DNA of 64,000 nt from CBDFHV01 sp965247705 (lineage in GTDB: Bacteria > Pseudomonadota > Alphaproteobacteria > Rhodospirillales > CAMCUA01): assembly GCA_965247705.1 (NCBI GenBank), contig CBDFHV010000069.1, positions 1-64,000 of the forward strand. The letters run 5' to 3'. Positions 16,565 through 25,859 of the stretch are shown one piece after another; the first letter of the stretch is position 1, and each line of letters opens with the position of its first letter. The notes under the pieces were generated by a model, which was given only the letters and a program-made list of their open reading frames with translations, searched no databases and was not told the origin of the DNA. Position numbers and translations under genes: made by a program.

Positions 16565-16649
16565 GGAGCGGGCCGGTCTGGGACCGGCCCCTACGCCCTT
16601 GAAATCCCCTTGCGTAGGGGCGGGTCTCAGACCCGCCCTGTCCCGCTCC
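16565..16649. repeat. composite palindromic repeat (copy A of the GGTCTCAGACC family)
   Basis: Two palindromes face each other: GGGCCGGTCTGGGACCGGCCC (16570-16590) followed by CTACGC, and GCGTAGGGG plus CGGGTCTCAGACCCGCCC (16612-16638). The whole unit is bounded by GGAGCGGG / CCCGCTCC inverted ends. It fills the gap between convergent genes. Related copies occur at 39821-39898 and 62778-62798, so this is a dispersed family rather than a gene-specific terminator. Confidence 0.8.
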
Positions 16650-16654
16650 GTTCC

Positions 16655-17902
16655 TCAATAGGTCATCGCCGCGCCCTTGCCGCGGGCACCGGTGCGGCGC
16701 ACCGTCTCGACGGCCTCCTTCAACTGGGCCAGGTACTCGTCGCAGGCCGCCTCGTGGGGCAGGGACAGGCCGATCAGGATGCCCTTGGGCTGGACCAGGC
16801 GGCCGACGAACCAGTCCCTCTCGGTCAGCACATCGGCCACCGCCCCCATGTCGACGGCCGGATCGTGGCTGCTGAAGGTGATGATCAGGGAATGGGGCTG
16901 GCCGTTGATGTGCAGCCCGTCGATGGCGTTGATGCCGTCCATGTAGCGCTGGCGCATGGTCATCAGCCGGTCGTTGAGCTTCAGATAGCCGTCGCGGCCC
17001 AGGTAGTTCATCACCGCCCAGGCCCCCGAAATGGAGCCGCCGGGCCGGGAGCTGGCGACATTGGGGTTGGCGAAGCGGCCGACCGGCCATTCGTCGAACT
17101 CGAACGGCTGGTAGCGTTCGAAGTCCGGGTTGCGGTAGAGCACGGTGGAGGTGCCCTTGGCGCAGAACCCGTACTTGTGCAGGTCCGCCGAGATCGACAT
17201 CACCCCCGGCACCGTGAAGTCGAAGTCGGGGACGGGATAGCCGAGCTCGCGGCAGAAGGGCGCGGTGTAGCCCGATACACAGGCATCCACGTGCAGCCAC
17301 AGGCCCCGCTCCCGGGCCAGTTCGCTCAGATCCTCGATGGGATCGATCACGCCGTAGGGGAAGCAGACGGCGGAGCCCAGCAGGGCAATGGTGTCGGGCG
17401 AAATGGCCTTGGCCATGGCCTTCACGTCGGCGCGGAAATCCTCCCCCACGGGTACCCGGGTGACCTTCAGGCCCAGGTACTGGCCGGCCCGGTTGAAGGT
17501 GGGGTGGCCCGAGTAGGGAATGACGATCTCGGGCTGGGTCACGTGGGGCAGCTTGTCCCGGGCCCAGTCCCGGGCCGCCTTCATGGCGACGAAGATGCTT
17601 TCCGACCCGCCCGACGTGATGTGGCCCACGGAGTCCGGACCGCGCAGCAGTTCGGCGCCGAAATCGAGCACCCCGTCCTCCATGATCTTCAGGCTCTTGA
17701 ACGTGCGGCCGGCGCCGCCGCCGTTCTCCTGCATGAACATGGTGTAGCCCTTGATCTGAATGTCGAAGATGTCGTCCCCGCCGTACCAGACGTGGAACGG
17801 CACCCGCCCACCTCGCCAGTCGGCGTCGTCCTGGCGAAAGGAAGCCATTTCCGTTTCCAGCTCTCCCCAGGTCCGGCCGGATTGGGGCAAAATGTTGCGC
17901 AT
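16655..17902 (-). CDS. PLP-dependent decarboxylase/lyase of the sphingosine-1-phosphate lyase-like group
   Basis: 415 residues, fold type I. The PLP-binding lysine is in SISADLHKYGFCAKGTS, preceded by the cofactor-contacting LHVDACVSGYTAPF (Asp to the pyridine nitrogen) and ITSGGSESIFVAMKAARDWA. This combination matches group II decarboxylases and S1P lyase-like enzymes. The native substrate could be an amino acid or a phosphorylated amine. Start 17902 has GGGAGGACG upstream; a start at 17932 would add ten residues without a site. It is downstream of, and on the same strand as, the selAB-EamA operon. Confidence 0.85.
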   Translation of the reverse strand: MRNILPQSGRTWGELETEMASFRQDDADWRGGRVPFHVWYGGDDIFDIQIKGYTMFMQENGGGAGRTFKSLKIMEDGVLDFGAELLRGPDSVGHITSGGSESIFVAMKAARDWARDKLPHVTQPEIVIPYSGHPTFNRAGQYLGLKVTRVPVGEDFRADVKAMAKAISPDTIALLGSAVCFPYGVIDPIEDLSELARERGLWLHVDACVSGYTAPFCRELGYPVPDFDFTVPGVMSISADLHKYGFCAKGTSTVLYRNPDFERYQPFEFDEWPVGRFANPNVASSRPGGSISGAWAVMNYLGRDGYLKLNDRLMTMRQRYMDGINAIDGLHINGQPHSLIITFSSHDPAVDMGAVADVLTERDWFVGRLVQPKGILIGLSLPHEAACDEYLAQLKEAVETVRRTGARGKGAAMTY

Positions 17903-17977
17903 CGAGACGTCCTCCCAAGTTCTCAAGACCATGGTGACAGACCCACGTGCCGCAAGCCTATCATCTTTCCGCCGTCA

Positions 17978-18850
17978 TCACCGCGCCCCGGCGGACACCC
18001 GCTCCCGGTGGGCGACGTAGACGCCGGCGGCGAAGATTATGGTGCCGCCGACCCAGGTCCACAGGTCGGGCAACTCGGAAAACACCAGGTAGCCGATCAT
18101 GGTGGCCCACAGCAGCTTGGCGAAATCCAGTGGTACGACGGCACCCACTTCGGCGTGGCGGAAGGCCTGGGCGATGGACCAATGGCCCAGCGCCCCGGCG
18201 GCGCCCAAACCGACAACAAACAGAATTTGCTCCGCACTGGCCGGCTCCCACACGAACAAGGCGGCGAGGAAAGTCACCGGCGTGGCCACCATGCCCAGGT
18301 AGAGGGTGATGGTGAGACTCGATTCCGTGCGCGACAGGGTCTTGATCACCGCCATCGCCCCGCCCCAGGTGGCGGCGCCCAGAAGGGTCGCCACCTCCCC
18401 CCAGCCGGGATCGGCGAAGCCGGGGCGCAAGACGACGAGAGCCCCGGCAAAGCCGACCAGAAGGGCGAGCAGCCGGCGGGTTCGAAAGGTCTCACCCAGG
18501 AACAGGAGCGCCAACACGGACGCGAACAGGGGTGCGCTGAACCCCAGGGCGGCGAAGGTCTCCAACTTGACCCGGCTGAGGCCGAAGAACATGGCCATCA
18601 TTGCAAAGGCGGTCAACAGGCCGCGGAGCATGAGCAGCACCGGGCGCTTGGTGCGCAGGGGCGCCAACCCGTAACGGAGAAATGGCGGCGTCATCACCAG
18701 GAAGCCGAACAAGGATCGCAGGAACGCCACCTGAACCGGCGGCAGTTCGCGAGTCACATGGTGAACGCCCGCGTTGAGCACAGTGAAACTGAGGCCGGCG
18801 AGGACCATGTAGGCCATGCCCCGCGGCGTCGATTCCTTCGGAGGGATCAC
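17978..18850 (-). CDS. EamA/DMT family permease (copy 3), coupled to selB
   Basis: 290 residues, ten predicted helices in two EamA repeats, with FAALGFSAPLFASVLALLFL and LWTWVGGTIIFAAGVYVAHRE as family landmarks. Its ATG overlaps the selB stop codon by four bases, so it is translated with the selenocysteine machinery, the second such permease-selenium gene coupling in the window. Export of a metabolite tied to selenium use is a hypothesis only. Confidence 0.87.
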   Translation of the reverse strand: MIPPKESTPRGMAYMVLAGLSFTVLNAGVHHVTRELPPVQVAFLRSLFGFLVMTPPFLRYGLAPLRTKRPVLLMLRGLLTAFAMMAMFFGLSRVKLETFAALGFSAPLFASVLALLFLGETFRTRRLLALLVGFAGALVVLRPGFADPGWGEVATLLGAATWGGAMAVIKTLSRTESSLTITLYLGMVATPVTFLAALFVWEPASAEQILFVVGLGAAGALGHWSIAQAFRHAEVGAVVPLDFAKLLWATMIGYLVFSELPDLWTWVGGTIIFAAGVYVAHRERVSAGAR

Positions 18851-20754
18851 GGGCGGGGGAACATGGATGCCGCCGGGCGGACCACTTGCCGCCCGTCGCC
18901 CCGGCGTTTGGTGAATCCCTGGGCGTCGAAAAACTCCAGGACCTCGATCGCCAGGTTGCGGCCGATGCCCGTGCGATCGCGGTAGGCCCGGGCGTCGAAC
19001 TGGCCGTCGCCGTTCTCTCCCGCCAGGGCCTCGGCCGCCGCCGCCAGGTCGGCCAGGGCGGCGGGCGGGAAGAAACGGTTCTTGGCCACCCGCTTGAGGA
19101 GTCCCTGACCGGCGGCGCGGATCAGGAACCGCTCCACCTCCCCCGGCGGCATGCGCAAGGACTCGGCCAGTTCATGGACCCGCGCCGCGCGGGTCCCGCC
19201 GGCAAGCAGCAGCGGCTGTACCCGGGACCACAGGGATGCGTCGGCCTTGGACAGGGTGGCTTTGCGGCCCGGCGGCCGCACGAAGCCGCCCGCGCGCTCC
19301 ACCGCCCCGTCGCCGGCCAGGGACCCGAGGACCGCTTCCAGTTCAACGGGGGAGACATCGGCGCCCAGGGAGGTTCGCAAATCCCCTTCGGCCAAGCCCC
19401 GGCCGTCGTCGCTTGTGTCCGCGTCGACGGCGGCCACCACCCGCTTGCCCAGATCCCGCCAGCGGACCTGGTCGAATCCGCGGGCGCCGGACCGAACCAG
19501 GGGCACGGCGGCGAACAGGGCCGTGGCTTCGTCGGTCGTCAGGTTGCGGGCGCCGGCAAAGGCTTCCAGGTCGACGCCATTCGGCGACACCGTCAGCAAG
19601 CCCGTCAGGGCCGCCACCGGGTCCGCCGCCTCCAGGGCCCGTACCACCGCCAATCGCTGGGGCCGGCGGCGGCCCCGGGCGGGGGCGAATGGATCGATGA
19701 CCTGGCCGCCGGCCATGGTGCGCTGGGCCGAACGGTCGCGGAGGATGAAGCGGTCCCCATGACGGGCGCAGGTGGGCTCGTCCAAGACGATCTGGACCAG
19801 GGCTGAGTCCCCGGGCGCGACCCGCCGGCCTTCCAGCAGGGCCACCCTGCCCGTGATGTCGGCGGCGCCCAGATGCACGTGCACCGATGTCCAGTGGGAC
19901 AAGGGCCGCGGCTCGGAGCGCAGGAGCCGCAGCCGGGCGTCGATGCGCCGGGTCCCCTCCCCCGCCGCCGGCGCCACCAGCCAGTCGCCCCGGCGGACGC
20001 GATCCCGCGCCAGGCCCGGCCCGGCGATGTTGAGGGCCAATCGCTGACCGCGGCCGCCCCGATCGGCTGCCCGGTTCTGGGCGTGGAGCCGGCGGACCCG
20101 CGCCTTCAGCCCCCGGGGGCTGAGAAGAACCTCGTCTTCGACCGCCACCGCGCCGGAGAACACCGTGCCGGTGACCACCACGCCCGCGCCCTTGAGCACG
20201 AAGCAGCGGTCGATGGCGAGCCGGAACCGGCCCGGCGACGTTCGGTCCTGCCATCGCCGCGCCGCCGCCTCGAGAGCCGTCGACAGCGCCGGCACGCCGT
20301 CTCCGGTGAGGCCGGAGACGGGGAACAGGGGCGCGCCCTCCAGCACCGTCCCCATGGTGAGGATGTGGATGTCCTCGGTCACTTCGGCCAACCGCGATGG
20401 ATCTACCCGGTCGATCTTGGTCAGCGCCACGGCGCCGTCGTCGACGCCGATCAGGTCGAGGATGGCCAGATGCTCCTCGGTCTGGGGCATGGGGCCGTCG
20501 TCGGCGGCGACGATCAAGAGGGCGAAGTCGATCCCGGTGACCCCAGCCACCATGTTGCGCACGAACCGTTCGTGCCCCGGCACGTCGACGAAACCGATGA
20601 CCGAACCGTCCGGACCCGGCACGTAGGCGAACCCCAGGTCGATGGTCATTCCGCGCGCCTTCTCCTCCGGCAGGCGGTCAGCGTCGACCCCGGTCAGGGC
20701 TTTCACCAGAAGAGTCTTGCCGTGGTCGATGTGGCCGGCGGTGGCGACGATCAC
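18847..20754 (-). CDS. selB: selenocysteine-specific elongation factor SelB
   Basis: 635 residues. The N-terminal GTPase domain has [10 protein letters not shown] (P-loop), [12 protein letters not shown] (switch II) and ALTKIDR (G4). EF-Tu-like beta barrels follow, and the C-terminal 180 or so residues form winged helices that bind the SECIS hairpin ([20 protein letters not shown] is one of them). SelB brings Sec-tRNA to UGA codons on ribosomes. The GTG start (20754) overlaps the selA stop. Length is near the family norm, so it looks intact. Together with selA, selC and selD it completes the Sec pathway here. Confidence 0.96.
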   Translation of the reverse strand: MIVATAGHIDHGKTLLVKALTGVDADRLPEEKARGMTIDLGFAYVPGPDGSVIGFVDVPGHERFVRNMVAGVTGIDFALLIVAADDGPMPQTEEHLAILDLIGVDDGAVALTKIDRVDPSRLAEVTEDIHILTMGTVLEGAPLFPVSGLTGDGVPALSTALEAAARRWQDRTSPGRFRLAIDRCFVLKGAGVVVTGTVFSGAVAVEDEVLLSPRGLKARVRRLHAQNRAADRGGRGQRLALNIAGPGLARDRVRRGDWLVAPAAGEGTRRIDARLRLLRSEPRPLSHWTSVHVHLGAADITGRVALLEGRRVAPGDSALVQIVLDEPTCARHGDRFILRDRSAQRTMAGGQVIDPFAPARGRRRPQRLAVVRALEAADPVAALTGLLTVSPNGVDLEAFAGARNLTTDEATALFAAVPLVRSGARGFDQVRWRDLGKRVVAAVDADTSDDGRGLAEGDLRTSLGADVSPVELEAVLGSLAGDGAVERAGGFVRPPGRKATLSKADASLWSRVQPLLLAGGTRAARVHELAESLRMPPGEVERFLIRAAGQGLLKRVAKNRFFPPAALADLAAAAEALAGENGDGQFDARAYRDRTGIGRNLAIEVLEFFDAQGFTKRRGDGRQVVRPAASMFPRP

Positions 20755-22145
20755 GGGCGCAAGTGCTCCAACTGGCCGACGAAGGCGCTTTCGTCCTCAA
20801 GGCAGCGCAAGTCGAACAGCAGCGCCCCATCGGCGATGCGGCCGACCACTGGCACGGGGAGGGAGCGGAACGCCGCCGCCAGCCGCTTGATGGCCCCGTC
20901 GACGCCCCGGCGCGCCAGTGGCCTGAGGGCCAGGCCGGCGCTCTCCAGGCGTTCCATCGGCAGGGAACCGCTGCCCAACTGGCTGCGGCAGGGAACGACG
21001 GCAACGTCGAAGGCCGCCGCCAGCCGTTGGGCCAGGGGGACCGCCAGCCGTTGGGCCAGGGCCTCGATGTCCCCATACGGGCGGGCCAGCAGGCGGACGG
21101 TGGGCAAGCGTTCGGCCAGGCGGTCGGGGTCGGCGTAGAGGCGTAAGACGGCGCCGAGGGCGGCGATGGTCAGCTTGCCGCAGCGCAAGGCCCGCTTCAT
21201 GGGATTGCGCTTGAGCCGCTTCACCAGGTCGGCGCGGCCGACGACCACGCCCCCCTGGGGCCCGCCGAGAAGCTTGTCGGTGCTGAAGGTAACCAGATCG
21301 GCGCCGGCGGCAAGCGCCTCCATGGGCGTCGGCTCGTGGGGCAGACCGTAGCGGGCCAGGTCGACCAAGGTGCCGCTGCCCAGGTCGACCGCGAAGGGCA
21401 GGCCGCTGTCGTGGGCGATGCGGGCCAGTTCCGCTTCCGGCACTTCGGCGGTGAAGCCCTCGACCGCGTAGTTGGAGCGGTGGACCTTCATCAAGAGCGC
21501 GGTGCGGGGGCCGATGGCGTCGGCAAAATCCCGGGCGTGGGTGCGGTTCGTCGTGCCCACCTCCACCAGCCGGCAGCCGGCCCGGGCCATGATGTCGGGC
21601 ATGCGGAAAGCGCCGCCGATCTCGATCAACTCGCCCCGGGACACCGGGACCTCGCGGCGGTTGGCCAGGCTGTTGAGCAGCAGCAACACGGCGGCGGCGT
21701 TGTTGTTGACGATGGTCGCCGCCTCGGCCCCGGTCAGGCGGACCAGCAGGTCCTCCACGTGGCTGTCCCGGTCTCCCCGCCGGCCGGTCGCCAGGTCGTA
21801 CTCCAGGTTGGCGGCGCCGGCGACGGCGGCGATGGCAGCGACGGCTTCCGGCGGCAGGGGCGCCCGACCCAGGTTGGTATGCAGCACCGTCCCCGTCAGG
21901 TTGATGACCGGCCGCAGGCTCGGTTGGGCGCCGGCCGCCACCAGTTCTTGCGCCCGGGCCGCGATCGCCGCGTTACTTGCCCGGTCGGTGGCGACGGCCT
22001 CTCGGGATTCCGCGATGGCCGCGCGCACCGCCTCGGTGGTCGGCCGGCGGCCGAATTCCCGCACCAGCGCCGCCACCTGCGGCAGGCGAAGGATTCGATC
22101 CACGGACGGCAAGGCGGCGCGGGCCGAGGGGACGGGATCGGGCAT
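20751..22145 (-). CDS. selA: L-seryl-tRNA(Sec) selenium transferase SelA
   Basis: 464 residues, the usual SelA length. The PLP lysine is in [18 protein letters not shown] and the N-terminal domain that binds tRNA-Sec has [20 protein letters not shown]. The core also holds [17 protein letters not shown] and [15 protein letters not shown], both strongly conserved. It converts Ser-tRNA(Sec) to Sec-tRNA(Sec) with selenophosphate. It lies 80 bp downstream of the second selenoprotein and overlaps selB by four bases. Confidence 0.97.
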   Translation of the reverse strand: MPDPVPSARAALPSVDRILRLPQVAALVREFGRRPTTEAVRAAIAESREAVATDRASNAAIAARAQELVAAGAQPSLRPVINLTGTVLHTNLGRAPLPPEAVAAIAAVAGAANLEYDLATGRRGDRDSHVEDLLVRLTGAEAATIVNNNAAAVLLLLNSLANRREVPVSRGELIEIGGAFRMPDIMARAGCRLVEVGTTNRTHARDFADAIGPRTALLMKVHRSNYAVEGFTAEVPEAELARIAHDSGLPFAVDLGSGTLVDLARYGLPHEPTPMEALAAGADLVTFSTDKLLGGPQGGVVVGRADLVKRLKRNPMKRALRCGKLTIAALGAVLRLYADPDRLAERLPTVRLLARPYGDIEALAQRLAVPLAQRLAAAFDVAVVPCRSQLGSGSLPMERLESAGLALRPLARRGVDGAIKRLAAAFRSLPVPVVGRIADGALLFDLRCLEDESAFVGQLEHLRP

Positions 22146-22225
22146 GGGAGAAACCGAAATGGAACGGTTGGCTTTGCGGCGATCAGCCTATCACGCCCCG
22201 TCGCGCTATCTCCAGGGCGACCGGG

Positions 22226-23479
22226 TCAGGCGGGCACCCGTTCCATATAGTCCGCCATCAAACTCTTGATTCGGTCGTCGTTGGGGACGATTCCGGACAG
22301 GCCGAGGAACTTGATATCTTCGTCGGAGTCCTGGCGAAATGCGTGGGCGAGGCGGAACAGCAGGCGGGCGGCGGCGGTTTCCTGCCAGAACCAGTCGCGC
22401 AAGGGGTCGATCGAAATGGTGGTGTCGCGGGCGGTGACGGCTTCCGTATAGAAGGCCTTCAAGTCCTGGAGGGCGAAGCGCACCGTCTGGTCCATGTCCA
22501 GGCCCCGATCCCTGGCCGGCTCGCGGCCCCCTTCCAGCACCGCCTTCAGGAAGGGCGGGATGGCCTCGATGGGGAAGCCGCTGGGCCCCATGGTGGTGGC
22601 CTGACCGGCCGCCAGCCGCCGCTCGAACCAGGGCCGCAGGCGGGCGATCTCGTCCAGGGTCTGTTCGACCAGGTCTGTGATGGTCCCGTCGCGGCCCGGC
22701 GGCGGGCCGAAGGAGACCGGGCAGGACCAGCCTTCCCCCGAATCCTCGTCGTCCCCGGAAGTCTCCGGCGCCTGTTCCGGGAAATCGACGATTAGAGGAC
22801 CGGAGGGCGCCTCCAGCAAGGCCAGGGCCGCGCGGATCACCCGCTTCTGAAACTCCACGGCCCCGGGCGGCCCGATGGGACGGCCCATTTCGAAGGGAAC
22901 CCACAGGCTGCGCGGCGGCATCATGCGCTCGGAATGTTCGCGCAGGATGCTGATGATGGTGGTGGGAATGCCTTCCCGTTCGATGACTTGGGCCAGCCCG
23001 CTCACGGCGCGCGTGCAGTTGGGTCAGACGGGCACCAGGAGAACGGCATCGACCTTCTCCGCCCTCAGCAGGCCGGCCAGTTCGCGGGCATAAGGCTCCA
23101 TGAACTCGGGTCCGGTGGCGCCCATGAAGAAATAGTGATGGTTCGCCGCCGCGCCGATCTCGCCGTCCGCCGCCATCTCCCGCAGCCGGTCGGTGGGAAA
23201 GATGACGTTGAGGTCCGCCTGGAAGCCGGTGCGGTCGTAGTTGGTGGAAATGTGGCTCATCACCACGTCGTCGGCGTCCAGCGGAATCACTCGATAGTCG
23301 GCCCCGTTGCGAGCGAAGGGGCGGTCGCCCCGGCGATGAATGCCGGCGCTGGAGATCAGAGCGACCCGGCGCTGGGATACGGGTTTCCCCAGCGCCCACG
23401 GCCGGTCCTCGTAGGTCGGGCACGGCAGCGCCGCCAAGTGGCTGCGCAGGGGTTCCTGGAGATCGCTCAGTCGGACCAT
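22226..23479 (-). CDS. GrdB/PrdB-like selenoprotein; in-frame TGA (23026-23024) read as selenocysteine
   Basis: 417 residues if the TGA at 23026-23024 is Sec 152. The context is AVLLVPV-Sec-PNCTRAVSGLAQ, a UxxCT motif as in subunit B of glycine, sarcosine, betaine and D-proline reductases. Before it, DDVVMSHISTNYDRTGFQAD and FPTDRLREMA match that family; after it REHSERMMPPRSLWVPFEMG follows in the same frame without interruption. It starts the selA-selB operon. No GrdA or other reductase subunits are present, so it is a stand-alone family member, as seen in many aerobic proteobacteria, with an unknown reductive substrate. I find no convincing SECIS hairpin by eye, only a short CACG/CGTG pair 8 bases after the UGA. 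Confidence 0.9.
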
Positions 23480-23869
23480 GGGATTCCCGTCATGGAGGCC
23501 CCCGCACCCTGTCGGGATTGCGGCATCGGGTCAATGGGTGGCGTCTGTCGGCAAGGTTTCATATTGAAAGCCGCAATGATGGCCGGTCTCAACGTTCCCG
23601 TATCGACCCATCGCGGAACCCGGTATGTCGCCGCGCAATCCGACCTGCCGCCTATCCAGCCCCGCCAAAAGCCGCAAACGAAGCGCGGCTGTTTCGATGG
23701 AATGCGCGGCGATATTTCGGTGTCGGGATATATTACGTCCGCCCAATACGCCAAGACAGCGTTCCGGTTTCCTCAAGCCATTGATATTAAGGTGATTAAT
23801 TAAAAATCGCAGGTTTCCACGACTTTTCAGGGTGTCGGCATTTCTTACAGTTCCGGCACGGACGTAATT
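23480..23869. other. gene-free stretch left of the first IS1380 element
   Basis: About 390 bp between the selenoprotein start and the IS target site. Open frames on both strands here lack ribosome sites and any recognisable protein. GC content drops towards the right end (for example GGTGATTAATTAAAAATCGC near 23791). It must contain the promoter of the selenoprotein-selA-selB operon, but I cannot place it. Confidence 0.4.
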
Positions 23870-23874
23870 ATCAA

Positions 23875-25617
23875 CCCGCCTTATTCACCCAAGGGGCCTG
23901 AAATGACTGGCGCGCGGCGGATTTTGACGTAAAATCAATGTGCTAGAAGGATTCACAACAAACCTCCGCCGTGCGCCATGGGTGAAACGCTATCTCTGTT
24001 CGGTTCCTCGTTCAACAAGTCCCTTCGCATCGAATCCCGACCCGAGCGGCTGACCGGGGAACCGGGGGCCGTGCTCTTGCGCGAGATCATGGAGCGCACC
24101 CGGATCATCGAGTGGCTGACCGAGCGGTTGCACGATCCGCGCAAGGCCGATCGTGTCACCTATCCCCTGGCCGATCTGCTGCGCACGGTTCTGCTTCTCT
24201 TTGGCCAGGGTTGGCACGACCAAGACGACGCCGACGCGCTCCGCCATGATGCGGGCCTACGCCTGGCTGCAAGCGGTTCACGGGGTGTCACGCCGTTGTC
24301 CACCGAGGCGCACCTGGCCTCGCAACCCACGCTGTCGCGTCTGATCGCGCTTCTGAGCACGCCGGAGGCCCGCACTGTGCTCCATGAGGCGATCACCGAG
24401 CTCGCGGGGCGGCGGTTCCGGGGCCTGCGCGGCGGTCACCGGCAGCGATATCTGACCATCGACGTGGACAGCCTGCCGATCGAGGTCCACGGCCATCAAC
24501 CCGGCTCGGCCTGGAACGGCCATTACCATCAGCGCATGTACCACCCTTTGGTGGCCAGCATCGCCGAAACCGGCGACCTTCTGGACGCTCGTTTACGGGA
24601 GGGCAACGCCCACACCGCCGAGGGGGCGCTGGACTTCATCCTTGATCTCGTGGACCGAGCCGAAGAGACGCTGTGCCAAGTCGCTCTGGTGCGCATCGAC
24701 GCTGGGTTCCCCAGCGATCCCCTGCTGTCGGGCCTGGAGCGTCGCGGGACGCCCTATGTTGCCCGATTGCGGACCAACAAGGTCCTGGACCGCATGGCTC
24801 AGCCCTGTCTTGGACGGCCGCCGGGACGGCCTCCGGCAGAGCCGCGGACGTGGTTCCACGAGATGACCTGCCGGGCGAAGTCGTGGTCGAAAGAGCGCCG
24901 AGTGGTCCTGGTGGTGTTGGAACGGCCAGACCAATTTCTGGTTGATCACTTCTGGCTGATCACCAGCCTTGATGCCGAGGCCGTGCCGGCGGCCGATCTC
25001 CTGGATCACTACCGCCAGCGCGGCCGTGCCGAGGCCCACATGGGCGAACTCATGGACGTGATGGACCCGGCGCTGTCGTCCGCGTCGCGAAGGAAGCGTC
25101 ATTACCGGGGGCGCTGCCTGCCGGAGCGCGAGAGCACGGTCGATGCCTTCGCTCACAACGAGGTCGTCCTGTTGCTCAACATCCTGGCCTATGAACTGGT
25201 TCATGCCGGGCGGTGCCTGATGGAGACTGCGACCGGCGAGGGGTGGAGCCTTCGCCGGTTCCGCGAGCGCGTTCTGCGCGCCGCCGCCCGGGTCGTCGTT
25301 TCCGGCCGACGCATCACCATGGTCATCGGGGAAACATTCGCCCGCTTCTGGCAACGGCTCTGGCCGCGCTTGGAACGCTTGCGATACGCCGACCCGTAAC
25401 CCCGTCCAAGTCGGCCAGCTAGACTTCAAGCCACCGCCGGATCGCCGGTGGCGGTCCCGCTCGCCTCCACGGCGGCTTCTTCACGCCTTTCATGCCTCAA
25501 GTGGCTATCGCACAGCTGGGGAAGCACCCGTGACTCGCCAGCCGCGAATGACCCTGCAACGAGACTCGCATCACATGCAGAAAAGTCTACGGCAAGGGGG
25601 TTGGTGAATAAGCCGGG
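23875..25617 (+). mobile_element. IS1380-family insertion sequence (element 1), complete
   Basis: A 1743-bp element. Ends are CCCGCCTTATTCACC on the left (from 23875) and, as reverse complement, CCCGGCTTATTCACC on the right (to 25617). It is flanked on both sides by the 5-bp direct repeat ATCAA (23870-23874 and 25618-25622), proof of a simple transposition event. One transposase gene inside, about 100 bp after the left end, plus 218 bp of non-coding DNA before the right end. Confidence 0.9.
23978..25399 (+). CDS. IS1380-family transposase (element 1)
   Basis: 473 residues, a DDE transposase of the IS4-like fold. Landmarks are the zone ASQPTLSRLIALL, the first catalytic Asp in RYLTIDVDSLPIEVHGHQPG, a second in LVRIDAGFPSDPLLSG, and the YREK-like block LLDHYRQRGRAEAHMGELMD with the Glu. 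Full length and intact, so the element may still be mobile. Only distantly similar to the transposase of element 2. Confidence 0.93.
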   Translation: MGETLSLFGSSFNKSLRIESRPERLTGEPGAVLLREIMERTRIIEWLTERLHDPRKADRVTYPLADLLRTVLLLFGQGWHDQDDADALRHDAGLRLAASGSRGVTPLSTEAHLASQPTLSRLIALLSTPEARTVLHEAITELAGRRFRGLRGGHRQRYLTIDVDSLPIEVHGHQPGSAWNGHYHQRMYHPLVASIAETGDLLDARLREGNAHTAEGALDFILDLVDRAEETLCQVALVRIDAGFPSDPLLSGLERRGTPYVARLRTNKVLDRMAQPCLGRPPGRPPAEPRTWFHEMTCRAKSWSKERRVVLVVLERPDQFLVDHFWLITSLDAEAVPAADLLDHYRQRGRAEAHMGELMDVMDPALSSASRRKRHYRGRCLPERESTVDAFAHNEVVLLLNILAYELVHAGRCLMETATGEGWSLRRFRERVLRAAARVVVSGRRITMVIGETFARFWQRLWPRLERLRYADP

Positions 25618-25729
25618 ATCAATCCCGCATAATCCATTGAAATGTCGATGACATTCGTTGTGGTATGAAAATTGCTTTAAATAATTTGCTACCGCTGAAT
25701 TGCACATCACATGCAACTGGAAAAAATCG

Positions 25730-25859
25730 ATGTCTATGCTCAAAATGAACACTGCTGTCGTATCCCCAATTTTCTTACTGGCCGCTACGCCCGCGTGGGC
25801 TGGGGTCACCAGCGTCGTAAATGTGCCGGAGCCGAACATGCTCGGGCTCGTCGTGCTAG
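25730..25859 (+). pseudogene. truncated short PEP-CTERM protein
   Basis: From ATG 25730 a signal peptide (SPIFLLAATPAWA) is followed after about ten residues by VPEPNMLGLVVLA, the start of a PEP-CTERM sorting helix. The frame is then cut by the left end of IS1380 element 2 at 25860, so the rest of the helix and the basic tail are missing. PEP-CTERM proteins are processed by an exosortase and exported. The region is AT-rich compared with its neighbours. The continuation is not found on the far side of the IS, so part of the locus is deleted or rearranged. Confidence 0.6.

Noticed and set aside
16610..18985. 791-codon plus-strand frame over the PLP enzyme and EamA gene
   Set aside because: Antisense shadow; both genes underneath have convincing motifs and starts.
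23467..23784. Short open frames on both strands between the selenoprotein and the IS1380 element
   Set aside because: No ribosome sites, no recognisable protein and mutual overlap on opposite strands.
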